Shown: positions 19,974 to 28,946 of the stretch, piece by piece
Numbering within the stretch: position 1 is the first letter of the stretch
Layout: each line of letters opens with the position of its first letter
NCBI RefSeq assembly: GCF_900102875.1
Contig: NZ_FNGH01000018.1
Coordinates: 17,786-81,785, forward strand
Length of the DNA: 64,000 nucleotides
Origin: Franzmannia pantelleriensis
GTDB taxonomy: Bacteria > Pseudomonadota > Gammaproteobacteria > Pseudomonadales > Halomonadaceae
Direction of reading: 5' to 3'
The notes under the pieces: generated by a model
Database searches by the model: none
The model's input: the letters and a program-made list of their open reading frames with translations, nothing else
Told to the model about the DNA's origin: nothing
Translations under genes and position numbers: made by a program

Positions 19974-19997
19974 AAGGGAGCCGCTCGCGGCTCCCTT
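19974..19997 (+). terminator. Hairpin after fis
   Basis: A perfect 10-base stem (19974-19983 with 19988-19997) has a CTCG loop. It lies six bases after the fis stop. No T run follows, so it may be a weak terminator or an RNA-stability hairpin before purH. Confidence 0.6.
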
Positions 19998-20032
19998 GGC
20001 GTTCAATGACTCACTATCTCGAGAGGTTTCAC

Positions 20033-21616
<1,584 letters not shown>

Positions 21617-21620
21617 GGTG

Positions 21621-21743
21621 ATAAAAACGCTGGATCTCGGCCATGCGTCGTTGAAAGTCGGCATCAAGATGCTCATTTGCAACAGCAAACTCCGCTCTTT
21701 CGCCGACTTTCGCCTAGCCTGACCATCGCCCAGCGGTTTTCTC
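21621..21743. repeat. Long imperfect palindrome, copy A
   Basis: The region after purH folds back on itself for about 60 bases per arm. Matching parts include GAAAGTCGGC near 21652 with its complement near 21703, and AAAACGCTGG near 21624 with its partner near 21731. The tip is TTTGC-AACA-GCAAA (21676-21689), flanked by GCTCA and CTCCGC. Copy B at 52648-52791 has the same tip with TTTACA-CCA-TGTAAA, that is, paired base changes. No gene is seen in it. Confidence 0.75.
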
Positions 21744-21758
21744 GAACAGTACTTAATT

Positions 21759-21794
21759 AGAAAACCCCATTGGCCTAGGCCAATGGGGTTTTCT
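21759..21794. terminator. Bidirectional terminator between purH and aldehyde dehydrogenase
   Basis: A perfect 36-base palindrome has A-rich and T-rich ends (AGAAAACCCC on the left, GGGGTTTTCT on the right). It separates two convergent genes, so it can terminate both transcripts. Confidence 0.9.
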
Positions 21795-21842
21795 GTTCTT
21801 AAAGCTTATGAACTATGGCTTCCAGCTCCAGGCGGGGCCCGG

Positions 21843-23300
21843 TCAGCCGAGATCAATACACAGGTACTTGGTCTCGACGAACTCCTCGAGCCCCTCGCGG
21901 CCGCCTTCGCGGCCCAGGCCGGAGGCCTTGACCCCGCCGAACGGCGTTGCCGGGTTGGAGATCAGGCCGGTGTTGATGCCCACCATGCCGTACTCGAGCG
22001 CCTCGGCGACACGCCATACGCGGCCCAGGTCGCGGGAGTAGAAGTAGGCCGCCAGGCCGTACTCGGTGGCGTTGGCCATGGTGATGGCGTCCTCCTCATC
22101 CTCGAAGGGGAAGACCGCGGCCAGCGGCCCGAAGGTCTCCTCGTGGGCGACTTTCATGGTGTCATTGGCGGCGCTGATCAGGGTCGGGGTGAAGAAGTTG
22201 CCGCCCAGCGGGTGCGGGTTACCCCCTAGCAGCAGCTGGGCGCCGTGATCCACCGCGTCGTGAACGTGGTCACTGACCTTGTCGACGGCGTTGTGGTCGA
22301 TCAGCGGGCCGATATTGATGCCATCCCGGGTGCCATCACCGACATGCAGCTCACTGTTCATGGCGACCGCGAGCTTCTCGCAGAAGGCGTTGACCACGCT
22401 CGACTGGACCAGGAAGCGGTTGGTGCACACGCAGGTCTGGCCGGCATTGCGGAACTTGGCGGCCATGGCGCCGTCCACGGCGGCGTCGAGATCGGCATCC
22501 TCGAACACGATGAAGGGGGCGTTGCCGCCCAGCTCCAGCGAGATCTTCTGAATGTGCTGGGCCGCCTGGGCCATCAGCGTGCGCCCGACCTCGGTGGAGC
22601 CAGTGAAGGTGATCTTGCGTACGACCGGCGATTCGGTGAGCGCCGCGGCAATCTCCGAGGCGCGCCCGGGCACCACGTTGAAGACGCCGCGGGGCACCCC
22701 GGCGCGCTCGGCAAGCAGCGCCAGCGCCGTAGCCGAGAACGGCGTCTGACTGGCCGGTTTGACCACGATCGGGCAGCCAGCGGCCAGTGCCGCGCCGGCC
22801 TTGCGGGTGATCATCGCCGCCGGGAAGTTCCACGGCGTGATGGCGCCCACCACACCGACCGGCTGTTTGGTGACCACTACCCGCTGATTGGCACTGGCAG
22901 CGGGGATCGTCTCGCCGTAGATACGCCGCGCCTCCTCGGCGAACCAGCGCAGGAAGTTTGCCGCGTAGGCGATCTCGCCGGCGGCCTCCTTGAGCGGCTT
23001 GCCCTGCTCGAGGGTCATGATGGTGGCCAACTCCTGCTGATGCTCATGCATCAGATCGTGCCACTTCATCAGGATGTCGGCGCGTTCCAGCGCGGTCAAC
23101 CCACGCCAAGCGGGAAACGCCGCCTCGGCGGCAGTGATCGCCCGTTCGGTCTCGGCGCGGCCCAGACGCGGCACGCGACCAATCGCCTCGCCGGTGGCCG
23201 GGTTGATGACATCGATCTGTTCGCCGCTATCGGCGGCGACCCAGCTGCCATCGATATAGGCAAAGGGACGGTATAACGGACTGTCTTGAAGAGATGACAT
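21843..23300 (-). CDS. gabD: NAD(P)-dependent succinate-semialdehyde dehydrogenase-like aldehyde dehydrogenase
   Basis: This 485-residue enzyme has the class I-type aldehyde dehydrogenase fold: TPWNFPAAMITRK for coenzyme binding, FTGSTEVGRTLM, the general base in LELGGNAPFIVFEDAD, and the catalytic cysteine in NAGQTCVCTN. Length and the C-terminal GGVKASGLGREGG fit GabD, which oxidises succinate semialdehyde to succinate in GABA breakdown. No gabT is adjacent, so the substrate remains inferred. The ATG at 23300 follows GGAGAAC; the longer frame upstream was rejected. Confidence 0.85.
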   Translation of the reverse strand: MSSLQDSPLYRPFAYIDGSWVAADSGEQIDVINPATGEAIGRVPRLGRAETERAITAAEAAFPAWRGLTALERADILMKWHDLMHEHQQELATIMTLEQGKPLKEAAGEIAYAANFLRWFAEEARRIYGETIPAASANQRVVVTKQPVGVVGAITPWNFPAAMITRKAGAALAAGCPIVVKPASQTPFSATALALLAERAGVPRGVFNVVPGRASEIAAALTESPVVRKITFTGSTEVGRTLMAQAAQHIQKISLELGGNAPFIVFEDADLDAAVDGAMAAKFRNAGQTCVCTNRFLVQSSVVNAFCEKLAVAMNSELHVGDGTRDGINIGPLIDHNAVDKVSDHVHDAVDHGAQLLLGGNPHPLGGNFFTPTLISAANDTMKVAHEETFGPLAAVFPFEDEEDAITMANATEYGLAAYFYSRDLGRVWRVAEALEYGMVGINTGLISNPATPFGGVKASGLGREGGREGLEEFVETKYLCIDLG

Positions 23301-23391
23301 GATGTTCTCCTTTCCATCATTACGCCGCGTCTGCGGCGCACGGGATGATGCGAAACGGGTCACGCAGGGGTGGCTTGAGGCATGCAAGGCA

Positions 23392-23688
23392 TCACGTTGC
23401 CAGGGACGGCTCGACCAACGCCGCCAGGGTCGCGACGATGATGGCCAGCGCCACCGCCAGCCAGCAGAACGCACGTCCCTTATAGCGTAGTGGATCACGC
23501 CGGATCTGGCGCAGCCCGATCAGGGCCAGCACCGCGGCGGCAATGTTCAGCGGCGGAATCCGCCCTTCGAAGAATAGCGCGACGAAGGCAGTGATGATCG
23601 CCGCAACGGCGAAGCCGGCATAGCGCTTGCGGGGCGGGTGGGGCTCGACGGGGGTCTCAGCGTCTGACAAGCCAGCGTCTCCAGGCAT
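23392..23688 (-). CDS. Small membrane protein, DUF4190-like
   Basis: This product of about 98 residues has a short polar Pro-rich N-terminus, then two or three hydrophobic segments (GFAVAAIITAFVALFFEG, LNIAAAVLALIGL and FCWLAVALAIIVATLAAL). The middle IGLRQIRRDP resembles the DUF4190 pattern of bacterial membrane proteins. The ATG at 23688 has GGAG nine bases upstream; another ATG at 23703 would add five residues. Function unknown. It lies between the dehydrogenase and folX genes on the same strand. Confidence 0.65.
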   Translation of the reverse strand: MPGDAGLSDAETPVEPHPPRKRYAGFAVAAIITAFVALFFEGRIPPLNIAAAVLALIGLRQIRRDPLRYKGRAFCWLAVALAIIVATLAALVEPSLAT

Positions 23689-23755
23689 CAGTGAAGACTC
23701 CATGCTAAGCCGACTGACTCCCGGAAACCAACCCCGCCTCGATACCTGGGCTGAC

Positions 23756-24166
23756 TCAGGCGTCGCGGCGGAGCTCGCGTGAGTCGGATAGCGTGATCGA
23801 CACCGAGTCGGCGAAGCGCAGCGCGTGGGGCTTGTCGATCTCGACCTGGGCGGCCAGCACCTGCTCATAGGACATGATGATGTCCAGCACTTCGCGGGTC
23901 ATGCGCTCCAGCAGCAGAAAACGGTTCTCCTCGACGTGGGCGATGACATGCTTGGTAATGGTGCGATAGTTGAGCGCCTGATCGATCTGGTTGAACTGCA
24001 CCGCACGGGTCGCGCGGTAGCGGATGGTGGCATTGATCACCACATCCTGGCGGTTCTTGATCTCGTCTTCCTTGATGCCGATATGCGTGCGCAGCCGCAG
24101 GTCCTTGATGCGAATGGTCGCTAAATCATGGTCGAGGTGCTGATCGTCAAGCGCGTGCAGTGGCAT
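23756..24166 (-). CDS. folX: Dihydroneopterin triphosphate 2'-epimerase
   Basis: FolX epimerises dihydroneopterin triphosphate to the monapterin form used by some hydroxylases. The 136-residue protein contains [40 protein letters not shown] and [15 protein letters not shown], which follow E. coli FolX rather than FolB. AAGGAGG precedes the ATG at 24166. It sits 65 bases after folE on the same strand, so its substrate is made by the neighbouring enzyme. Confidence 0.9.
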   Translation of the reverse strand: MPLHALDDQHLDHDLATIRIKDLRLRTHIGIKEDEIKNRQDVVINATIRYRATRAVQFNQIDQALNYRTITKHVIAHVEENRFLLLERMTREVLDIIMSYEQVLAAQVEIDKPHALRFADSVSITLSDSRELRRDA

Positions 24167-24231
24167 GATGGGCCTCCTTGGGCCGATAGCAAAGCTCGTA
24201 TGGGTGCACCGCAGGATATCCGGTATTCGAC

Positions 24232-24789
24232 TCAGCGTGCGTTGACCAGCGTAAGAAATTCCTGACGCGTGGGCTGATTTTCGCGGAAAGCCCCCAGCAT
24301 CACCGAGCTGGTCATGCTCGAGTTCTGCTTCTCGACCCCGCGCATCATCATGCACATGTGCTTGGCCTCGATCACCACCGCCACCCCGCGGGCCTCGGTC
24401 ACCTGCAACACCGCCTCGGCAATCTGGCGAGTCAGGTTCTCCTGGATCTGCATGCGCCGCGCGTACATGTCGACGATGCGCGCAAACTTGGAAAGTCCCA
24501 GTACGCGGCCGTTGGGCAGATAGGCGATGTGACATTTGCCAATGAACGGCAGCAGATGGTGCTCGCACATCGAGTAGAGTTCGATGTCCTTGACCAGCAC
24601 CATTTCGTCGGTTTCCGACTCGAACACCGCGCCGTTGATCAGCTCCTCGAGGGACTGGTGATAGCCGCGCGTCAGGAACTGCATGGCCTTGGCGGCCCGC
24701 TTGGGGGTATCGCGCAGCCCCTCACGCTGGGGGTCCTCACCCAGTCCGGCAATGATCTGGCGATAGTGGTTGGCGAGCTCTTCGGTCAT
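24232..24789 (-). CDS. folE: GTP cyclohydrolase I
   Basis: FolE converts GTP to 7,8-dihydroneopterin triphosphate, the first step of folate and monapterin synthesis. The 185-residue protein has the zinc ligands in [10 protein letters not shown] and [10 protein letters not shown], and the substrate segment [12 protein letters not shown] in its local form [15 protein letters not shown]. The length is normal. It is the first gene of a folE-folX pair, with an AT-rich inverted repeat upstream. Confidence 0.95.
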   Translation of the reverse strand: MTEELANHYRQIIAGLGEDPQREGLRDTPKRAAKAMQFLTRGYHQSLEELINGAVFESETDEMVLVKDIELYSMCEHHLLPFIGKCHIAYLPNGRVLGLSKFARIVDMYARRMQIQENLTRQIAEAVLQVTEARGVAVVIEAKHMCMMMRGVEKQNSSMTSSVMLGAFRENQPTRQEFLTLVNAR

Positions 24790-24844
24790 GAGGGGGCCTA
24801 TATGCTGGTATCACCCTGGGTCGTCGAGGGTGTGATGCGCTGCT

Positions 24845-24887
24845 GTGATATACAAAATATATACAGCAATTATGTTTTGTACAACAC
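24845..24887. promoter_or_regulatory. Inverted repeat upstream of folE, possible operator
   Basis: Two 14-base arms (24845-24858 and 24874-24887, about 11 of 14 pairs) surround an AT-rich centre about 55-98 bases upstream of the folE start. The sequence is much more AT-rich than its surroundings and contains several TATA-like boxes, so it may be a promoter with an operator. The regulator is unknown. Confidence 0.4.
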
Positions 24888-25105
24888 CTCTACGGATAGC
24901 CACCAATTCTAAGCGCTGCGACCAGACCCGTCGAGCCGCGACGCGGGGCTGTCGCAGATAGACCGCCCTGGCCGAACAGCGCCGGGGACAGGCCGAAGAG
25001 GGTTTTGCGCCATGGGTTCGGAGCACTGCTCCGAACGGGCTGGCCATGGATGGCCAGCACCGGTCCTGCAAGCGGAGCAGGATGCGAGAGCGCAGCAGGG
25101 CGCAA

Positions 25106-25149
25106 GGTAGCGCCCAGGGATGGGTTTACAGCGCCCCCTCGCAGGCCTG
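25106..25149 (+). repeat. 44-base dispersed repeat, copy 1
   Basis: This stretch recurs in the opposite orientation at 26985-27027 with a single-base deletion and otherwise full identity. It contains the shared core TAGCGCCCAGGGATGG and ends GCAGGCCTG. The flanking sequence is full of hairpins, which suggests a composite mobile repeat. Confidence 0.8.
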
Positions 25150-25202
25150 TCTCCGGCGTCGTTGAGGGGTGGCCTGGCATAAAAGCAGTGACATCATGTC
25201 AC

Positions 25203-25230
25203 GCCCCGTTTGGCTGCAGCCAAACGGGGC
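25203..25230. terminator. 28-base perfect palindrome
   Basis: The sequence is perfectly self-complementary (GCCCCGTTTGGCTG and its complement). No T run follows, so it may be a weak terminator, a cruciform-forming site or a binding site for the downstream gene. Confidence 0.45.
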
Positions 25231-25233
25231 TGT

Positions 25234-25275
25234 GGTAAACTCCCGCCATCCAGCATGAGTCCAAACGAGTTTACC
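25234..25275. promoter_or_regulatory. Inverted repeat around the leader of the exported protein gene
   Basis: GGTAAACTC (25234-25242) and GAGTTTACC (25267-25275) form 9-base arms. The right arm ends just before the start codon at 25280, so pairing in RNA would hide the ribosome-binding site; as DNA it could be an operator. Both readings are inferred. Confidence 0.4.
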
Positions 25276-25279
25276 GGGA

Positions 25280-25855
25280 ATGATCAAGCTAACGCGTTCC
25301 GCGCTGACCCTGTTCGCCATTGCCATGAGCCTGCCGCTGAGCGCCCAGGCAGATAGCCTGTCGCTTCCCGCCGGCGCCAGCGTGGCAGTCGAGGTCGTCG
25401 ACACCTTCACCCTCACGCCAGACAGCGCCAGCCAATCGGACGTGTTGCTCAAGCCAACGGCTGCCGCCAGCGGCGAGTACGACCTGCCCAACCACTGCCT
25501 GATCACCGCCGACGCCCGCCTTGACGGCGAGCGCATTCGCTTCAGCGCCAGCACCTTGACCTGCATCGAGGCCAACGCCGACGACAGCGCCATCTTCAGC
25601 GGTGAGCTCTCGGCCACCGCCGAGGATCTCGACGGCAACATCGGTGTACCGGCCTGTGTCGACGGCAGCGGAAGCGACTGTCAGCGCGTCGAGCTCGTAC
25701 CGGGCGAGGCCTTCCAGCTGCGCCTGCGCAACGACATCGCCCTCGAGGCCCAGGAAAATCCCTCGGCACAGATCAACGAGCGTCGCCGTCAGGCCAACGG
25801 GGCAGGCGTTGCCAACCCGGTCCCCGCCGAACGTCCCGACCCCGACACTCAGTAA
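25280..25855 (+). CDS. Exported protein of unknown function
   Basis: This 191-residue product has a clear signal peptide (LTLFAIAMSLPLSAQA, cleavage near residue 24). The mature part has four cysteines (NHCLITADAR, TLTCIEAN, PACVDG and DCQRVE) and an Asn/Pro/Arg-rich tail. The segment CLITADARLDGERIRFSASTLTC faintly recalls a domain of conjugation proteins (TraB/TrbI type); I give this as its first part only (CLITADARLDGERI) and do not rely on it. It converges on srkA and overlaps it by seven bases. Confidence 0.7.
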   Translation: MIKLTRSALTLFAIAMSLPLSAQADSLSLPAGASVAVEVVDTFTLTPDSASQSDVLLKPTAAASGEYDLPNHCLITADARLDGERIRFSASTLTCIEANADDSAIFSGELSATAEDLDGNIGVPACVDGSGSDCQRVELVPGEAFQLRLRNDIALEAQENPSAQINERRRQANGAGVANPVPAERPDPDTQ

Positions 25856-26841
25856 GCGGCGAGCCAGCGCGGGTGCTGCTCCAGCGCCTGACGCTGCTGC
25901 TCCAGGCTGCGAATATGCTGATCCCAGTAGCCCTCCTCGGCGGCCCAGGGGAAGGCTCTGGGGAATGCCGGGTCCTCCCAGCGCGCTGTCAGCCAGGCGC
26001 TGTGGCGCAGTAGCCGCAGCGTGCGCAGCGGCTCGATCAATGCCAGCTCGCCGCGCGGGAAATCGGCCTCCTGCTCATACCCTTCGAGTATCTCCGAGAG
26101 CTGCCACTGCAGCTCCTCAGGCGTCTGTGCCGTCAGCAGCATCCACAGATCCTGCACCCGGGGGCCCATCAGCGCATCATCGAAGTCGACCAGGCTGAAA
26201 CTGGCGTCGCGCCCCAGCATATTGCCGAGGTGACAGTCACCGTGCAGGCGAATCGCCGCCTGCGCCGGCCAGCTATGCTCGCGCAGCATCTCGGCCAGCT
26301 CGGCGCTGATGCGGGCATAGGCGTCGCGCTGGCGACGCGTCAACCAGGGGCCGACCAGCACGGTGGCACGCGCCTGCTCGACCATCTCGGTCAAGTCCAG
26401 GCTCAGGCGGGTGTCGAAGTCGCGCTTTGCGCCCACCGCATGCACCTTGCCGATCAGCTCGCCCAGCGCGAACAGGTGCTCGGGGTTCTCGAGCTCCGGC
26501 GCCTGGCCCGACACCTGGCGAAACAGCGTCAGGCGAAAGCCCTCCCAGTGGTGCAGGGTCTCCCCGGCCGCGTTGCGCCACGGCGCCGCCACGGGCACGT
26601 TGGCCTCGGCCAGTTCGAGCAGGAAATCGTGCTCTTCCTGGATCTGGGCGTCGCTCCAGCGCCCGGGACGGTAGAACTTGGCCACCCAGCGGCGGCGCTC
26701 ATCGTCGCTGAGCAGGAACACCCGGTTCTCATAGCTGTTGAGCGCGAAGGGTTCGCCGGGCAGCCAAAAGCCCAGTGACTCCACGGCGTCCACGATAGTC
26801 GCCGGGCTAAGCCGATCGAAGGGGTGAGAGGTATCCGCCAT
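25849..26841 (-). CDS. srkA: Stress response kinase A (YihE/RdoA family)
   Basis: SrkA is a cytoplasmic Ser/Thr kinase of the aminoglycoside phosphotransferase fold that protects against stress-induced death in E. coli. The 330-residue protein has the catalytic loop RLHGDCHLGNML, the metal motif VDFDDALMGPRVQDLWML and YENRVFLLSDDERRRWVAKFYRPGRW in the N-lobe (VAKFYRPGRW holds the lysine). The ATG at 26841 has AGGAG upstream; the ten-codon extension was not used. A dsbA gene often follows in other species but is absent here. Confidence 0.92.
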   Translation of the reverse strand: MADTSHPFDRLSPATIVDAVESLGFWLPGEPFALNSYENRVFLLSDDERRRWVAKFYRPGRWSDAQIQEEHDFLLELAEANVPVAAPWRNAAGETLHHWEGFRLTLFRQVSGQAPELENPEHLFALGELIGKVHAVGAKRDFDTRLSLDLTEMVEQARATVLVGPWLTRRQRDAYARISAELAEMLREHSWPAQAAIRLHGDCHLGNMLGRDASFSLVDFDDALMGPRVQDLWMLLTAQTPEELQWQLSEILEGYEQEADFPRGELALIEPLRTLRLLRHSAWLTARWEDPAFPRAFPWAAEEGYWDQHIRSLEQQRQALEQHPRWLAAY

Positions 26842-27143
26842 GCTCGGCTCCTGAAGCGTAAAGCCTGGCATCTTAGCAGCCGCCGGCCGTGCCTGCCGAG
26901 ATCGCTTTTGCTACCACCGCTGGCTTGGGCGAGGGCCGCCGGGGGCATCGCTACGCCTGGCACCGCTCGGGACTGATCCGTCGGCAGGCCTGCGAGGGGG
27001 CGCTGTAAACCATCCCTGGGCGCTACCGATGCCATCCCTGGCATCGAACCCCCCTCTGCGGCCTGCCCCCGGCGTCCCTCGCTGGCAGTGGCTATCGGCT
27101 ACCAGGTCGAGAGATGTAGTCGCTATTGCCAGCGTCTGGCTCC
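26842..27143. other. Non-coding gap between srkA and comF
   Basis: About 300 bases hold the inverted copy of the 44-base repeat (26985-27027) and the short palindrome GATGCCATCCCTGGCATC close behind it. No gene is seen. Confidence 0.65.
26985..27027 (-). repeat. 44-base dispersed repeat, copy 2 (inverted)
   Basis: This is the reverse complement of 25106-25149 lacking one G. The two copies face each other across the exported protein and srkA genes, 1.9 kb apart. Confidence 0.8.
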
Positions 27144-27821
27144 TCACTGCCGCGGCGTGCGCGCCACCGCCCATACCTCGATTAGCGTCGCACCACGCGC
27201 CTGGCAGGCCTGAGCCAGCGCCTCGCAGGTCGCTCCGGTGGTGACGATGTCGTCGAGAATGGCGACATGCGCAGGCAGCGCCTGCTCGACGCGGAAGGCG
27301 CCTTTTACATTGTGATGCCGCGCCTTGCGACTCAAGCCCACCTGGCTCGGCGTATGGCGCAGCCGCCGCGCCTTGACCAGCGGCACCCCCAGGCGCCGAG
27401 CCAGACGCTCGGCCAGCCAGGCGACCTGGTCGAAGCCGCGCTGGCGGGCACGCCGGGGATGCAGCGGCACCGCCACCAGCGCCTTGGGCAGCTGCTCCAC
27501 GCCGCGCAGTTGGTGCTCGAGCAGCGCCAGCAGAACCGCCCCCGCCCGCGGCGACGCCGAGAACTTGAAGCCCTGGATCAACTGCGCGACGTCGTCGGCA
27601 TAGCGCAGCGCCACCCGCGACCGCACATAGCTCGGCGGCTGGCTGAGACAGGCGCCGCAGGCCAAGCCGGCCGGTGTCAATGGCGGCAGCGGTTCGGCAC
27701 AGCGCGGGCAAGCCGGCAGGTTCCATGGCAGCGCCACCAGGCAAGCCTCGCACCAGGGGGCGTCCGACGCGGTGGCACCCAGGCAGAAATGGCAGCGCCC
27801 CGGAAGCGCTTCGCGCAGCAT
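27144..27821 (-). CDS. comF: ComF family phosphoribosyltransferase-like protein
   Basis: ComF proteins take part in DNA uptake, probably with PriA-like helicases; GntX is the E. coli relative. The 225-residue product has an N-terminal zinc-finger region with four cysteine pairs (CHFC, CEAC, CPRC and CGAC) and a C-terminal phosphoribosyltransferase motif ILDDIVTTGATC. The ATG at 27821 has GGGAG upstream; the much longer open frame beyond it crosses the bioB promoter region and is not believable. It is divergent from bioB. Confidence 0.9.
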   Translation of the reverse strand: MLREALPGRCHFCLGATASDAPWCEACLVALPWNLPACPRCAEPLPPLTPAGLACGACLSQPPSYVRSRVALRYADDVAQLIQGFKFSASPRAGAVLLALLEHQLRGVEQLPKALVAVPLHPRRARQRGFDQVAWLAERLARRLGVPLVKARRLRHTPSQVGLSRKARHHNVKGAFRVEQALPAHVAILDDIVTTGATCEALAQACQARGATLIEVWAVARTPRQ

Positions 27822-27823
27822 TT

Positions 27824-27853
27824 TGTCAACTCCCTTTAACCACGGAGTTGACA
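27824..27853. promoter_or_regulatory. Inverted repeat, candidate BirA operator between comF and bioB
   Basis: TGTCAACTCC (27824-27833) and GGAGTTGACA (27844-27853) form perfect 10-base arms. The right arm contains the -35 box of the bioB promoter and the left arm the comF ribosome-binding site. A related TGTTAAC half-site overlaps the predicted start of transcription (27879). BirA operators are GTTAAC/GTTGAC-rich palindromes in this position in many proteobacteria, so biotin repression is a fair inference. Confidence 0.5.
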
Positions 27854-27875
27854 GAGCCCACACAGTCCCTATCAT
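27848..27875 (+). promoter_or_regulatory. bioB promoter
   Basis: TTGACA (27848-27853) and TATCAT (27870-27875) are separated by 16 bases and lie 61 bases before the bioB start codon. It is the only strong sigma-70 match in the gap. Confidence 0.65.
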
Positions 27876-27936
27876 CCCTGTTAACTCTAAAACCCAAACA
27901 TGTTGACTGAGCCAATCAGTCCCAGCGGACCCTACC

Positions 27937-28944
27937 ATGACCTTAGCCACCGATACCGTGGTGCGCCACGACTGGCGCCTCGACGAGATCCAGGCGCTGT
28001 TTGCGCTGCCCTTCAACGACCTGCTGTTCCGCGCCCAGCAGGTCCATCGTGCCCATTTCGACGCCAACGCCGTGCAGGTCGCCACCCTGCTCTCGATCAA
28101 GACCGGCGCCTGCCCCGAGGACTGCAAGTACTGCCCACAGTCGGGCCACTACAACACCGGGCTGGGCAAGGAGAAGCTGCTCGAGGTCGACAAGGTGGTA
28201 GAACAGGCCAGGGCCGCCAAGCAGGCCGGTGCCAGCCGCTTCTGCATGGGGGCTGCCTGGAAGAGCCCGCGCGACAAGGATTTGGATGTGGTGCTGGAGA
28301 TGGTCAAGCGGGTCAAGGCGTTGGGACTGGAGACCTGCATGACACTGGGGATGGTGGACGGCGACCAGGCCGGGCGCCTGTCAGAGGCCGGGCTCGACTA
28401 CTACAACCACAACCTCGATACCTCGCCGGAGTACTACGGCGAGATCATCACCACCCGCAGCTACGCCGATCGTCTGGACACGCTGGGCCACGTGCGTGAT
28501 GCCGGCATGAAGGTCTGTTCCGGCGGCATCCTCGGCATGGGCGAGGCGCCCGCCGACCGCGCCGGGCTGCTGCAGCAGCTGGCACGGCTCTCGCCGCACC
28601 CGGAGTCGGTACCGATCAACATGCTGGTCAAGGTGCCGGGCACGCCGCTCGAAAACGTCGACGACCTCGACCCGATCGAGTTCATCCGCGCCATCGCCGT
28701 GGCGCGCATCCTGATGCCGAGGAGCCACGTGCGGCTATCCGCCGGCCGCGAGCAGATGAGTGAATCGACCCAGGCGCTGGCGTTTCTGGCCGGTGCCAAC
28801 TCGATCTTCCACGGCGATACCCTGCTGACCACCGAGAACCCTGCCGTGGAACGCGACCGGGCGCTGTTCGACAAGCTCGGCCTGCACCCTGAACAGCCGC
28901 TCTACCACGATGCGACTGCGGCTCACGCCGCCGAGCCCGCCTAG
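27937..28944 (+). CDS. bioB: Biotin synthase
   Basis: BioB is a radical SAM enzyme that inserts sulfur into dethiobiotin to make biotin. The 335-residue protein has the CPEDCKYC cluster motif for the 4Fe-4S centre, [22 protein letters not shown] and SAGREQMSE, all family-typical. It is the first gene of bioBFHCD, and bioF follows two bases after its stop. Confidence 0.97.
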   Translation: MTLATDTVVRHDWRLDEIQALFALPFNDLLFRAQQVHRAHFDANAVQVATLLSIKTGACPEDCKYCPQSGHYNTGLGKEKLLEVDKVVEQARAAKQAGASRFCMGAAWKSPRDKDLDVVLEMVKRVKALGLETCMTLGMVDGDQAGRLSEAGLDYYNHNLDTSPEYYGEIITTRSYADRLDTLGHVRDAGMKVCSGGILGMGEAPADRAGLLQQLARLSPHPESVPINMLVKVPGTPLENVDDLDPIEFIRAIAVARILMPRSHVRLSAGREQMSESTQALAFLAGANSIFHGDTLLTTENPAVERDRALFDKLGLHPEQPLYHDATAAHAAEPA

Positions 28945-28946
28945 GC

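Larger units (their letters stand above)
24790..25279. other. 490-base non-coding region between folE and the exported protein gene
   Basis: No convincing gene is seen. The region holds an AT-rich inverted repeat next to folE, several small perfect palindromes (25016-25036, 25039-25058, 25203-25230), one copy of an inverted 44-base repeat and an inverted repeat at the next gene's ribosome-binding site. Short open frames exist on both strands but lack start signals and recognisable protein character. Confidence 0.7.

Noticed and set aside
24811..25180. Two overlapping small open frames upstream of folE on the minus strand
   Set aside because: They cross the hairpin-rich repeat and the AT-rich inverted repeat, have no ribosome-binding sites and no protein-like composition.
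25280..25855. Calling the exported protein a conjugation protein
   Set aside because: Only a short cysteine-containing segment looks similar, and there are no other transfer genes around.
26842..27143. N-terminal extension of comF or a separate small gene
   Set aside because: The region contains an inverted repeat copy and short palindromes and no frame with a ribosome-binding site.
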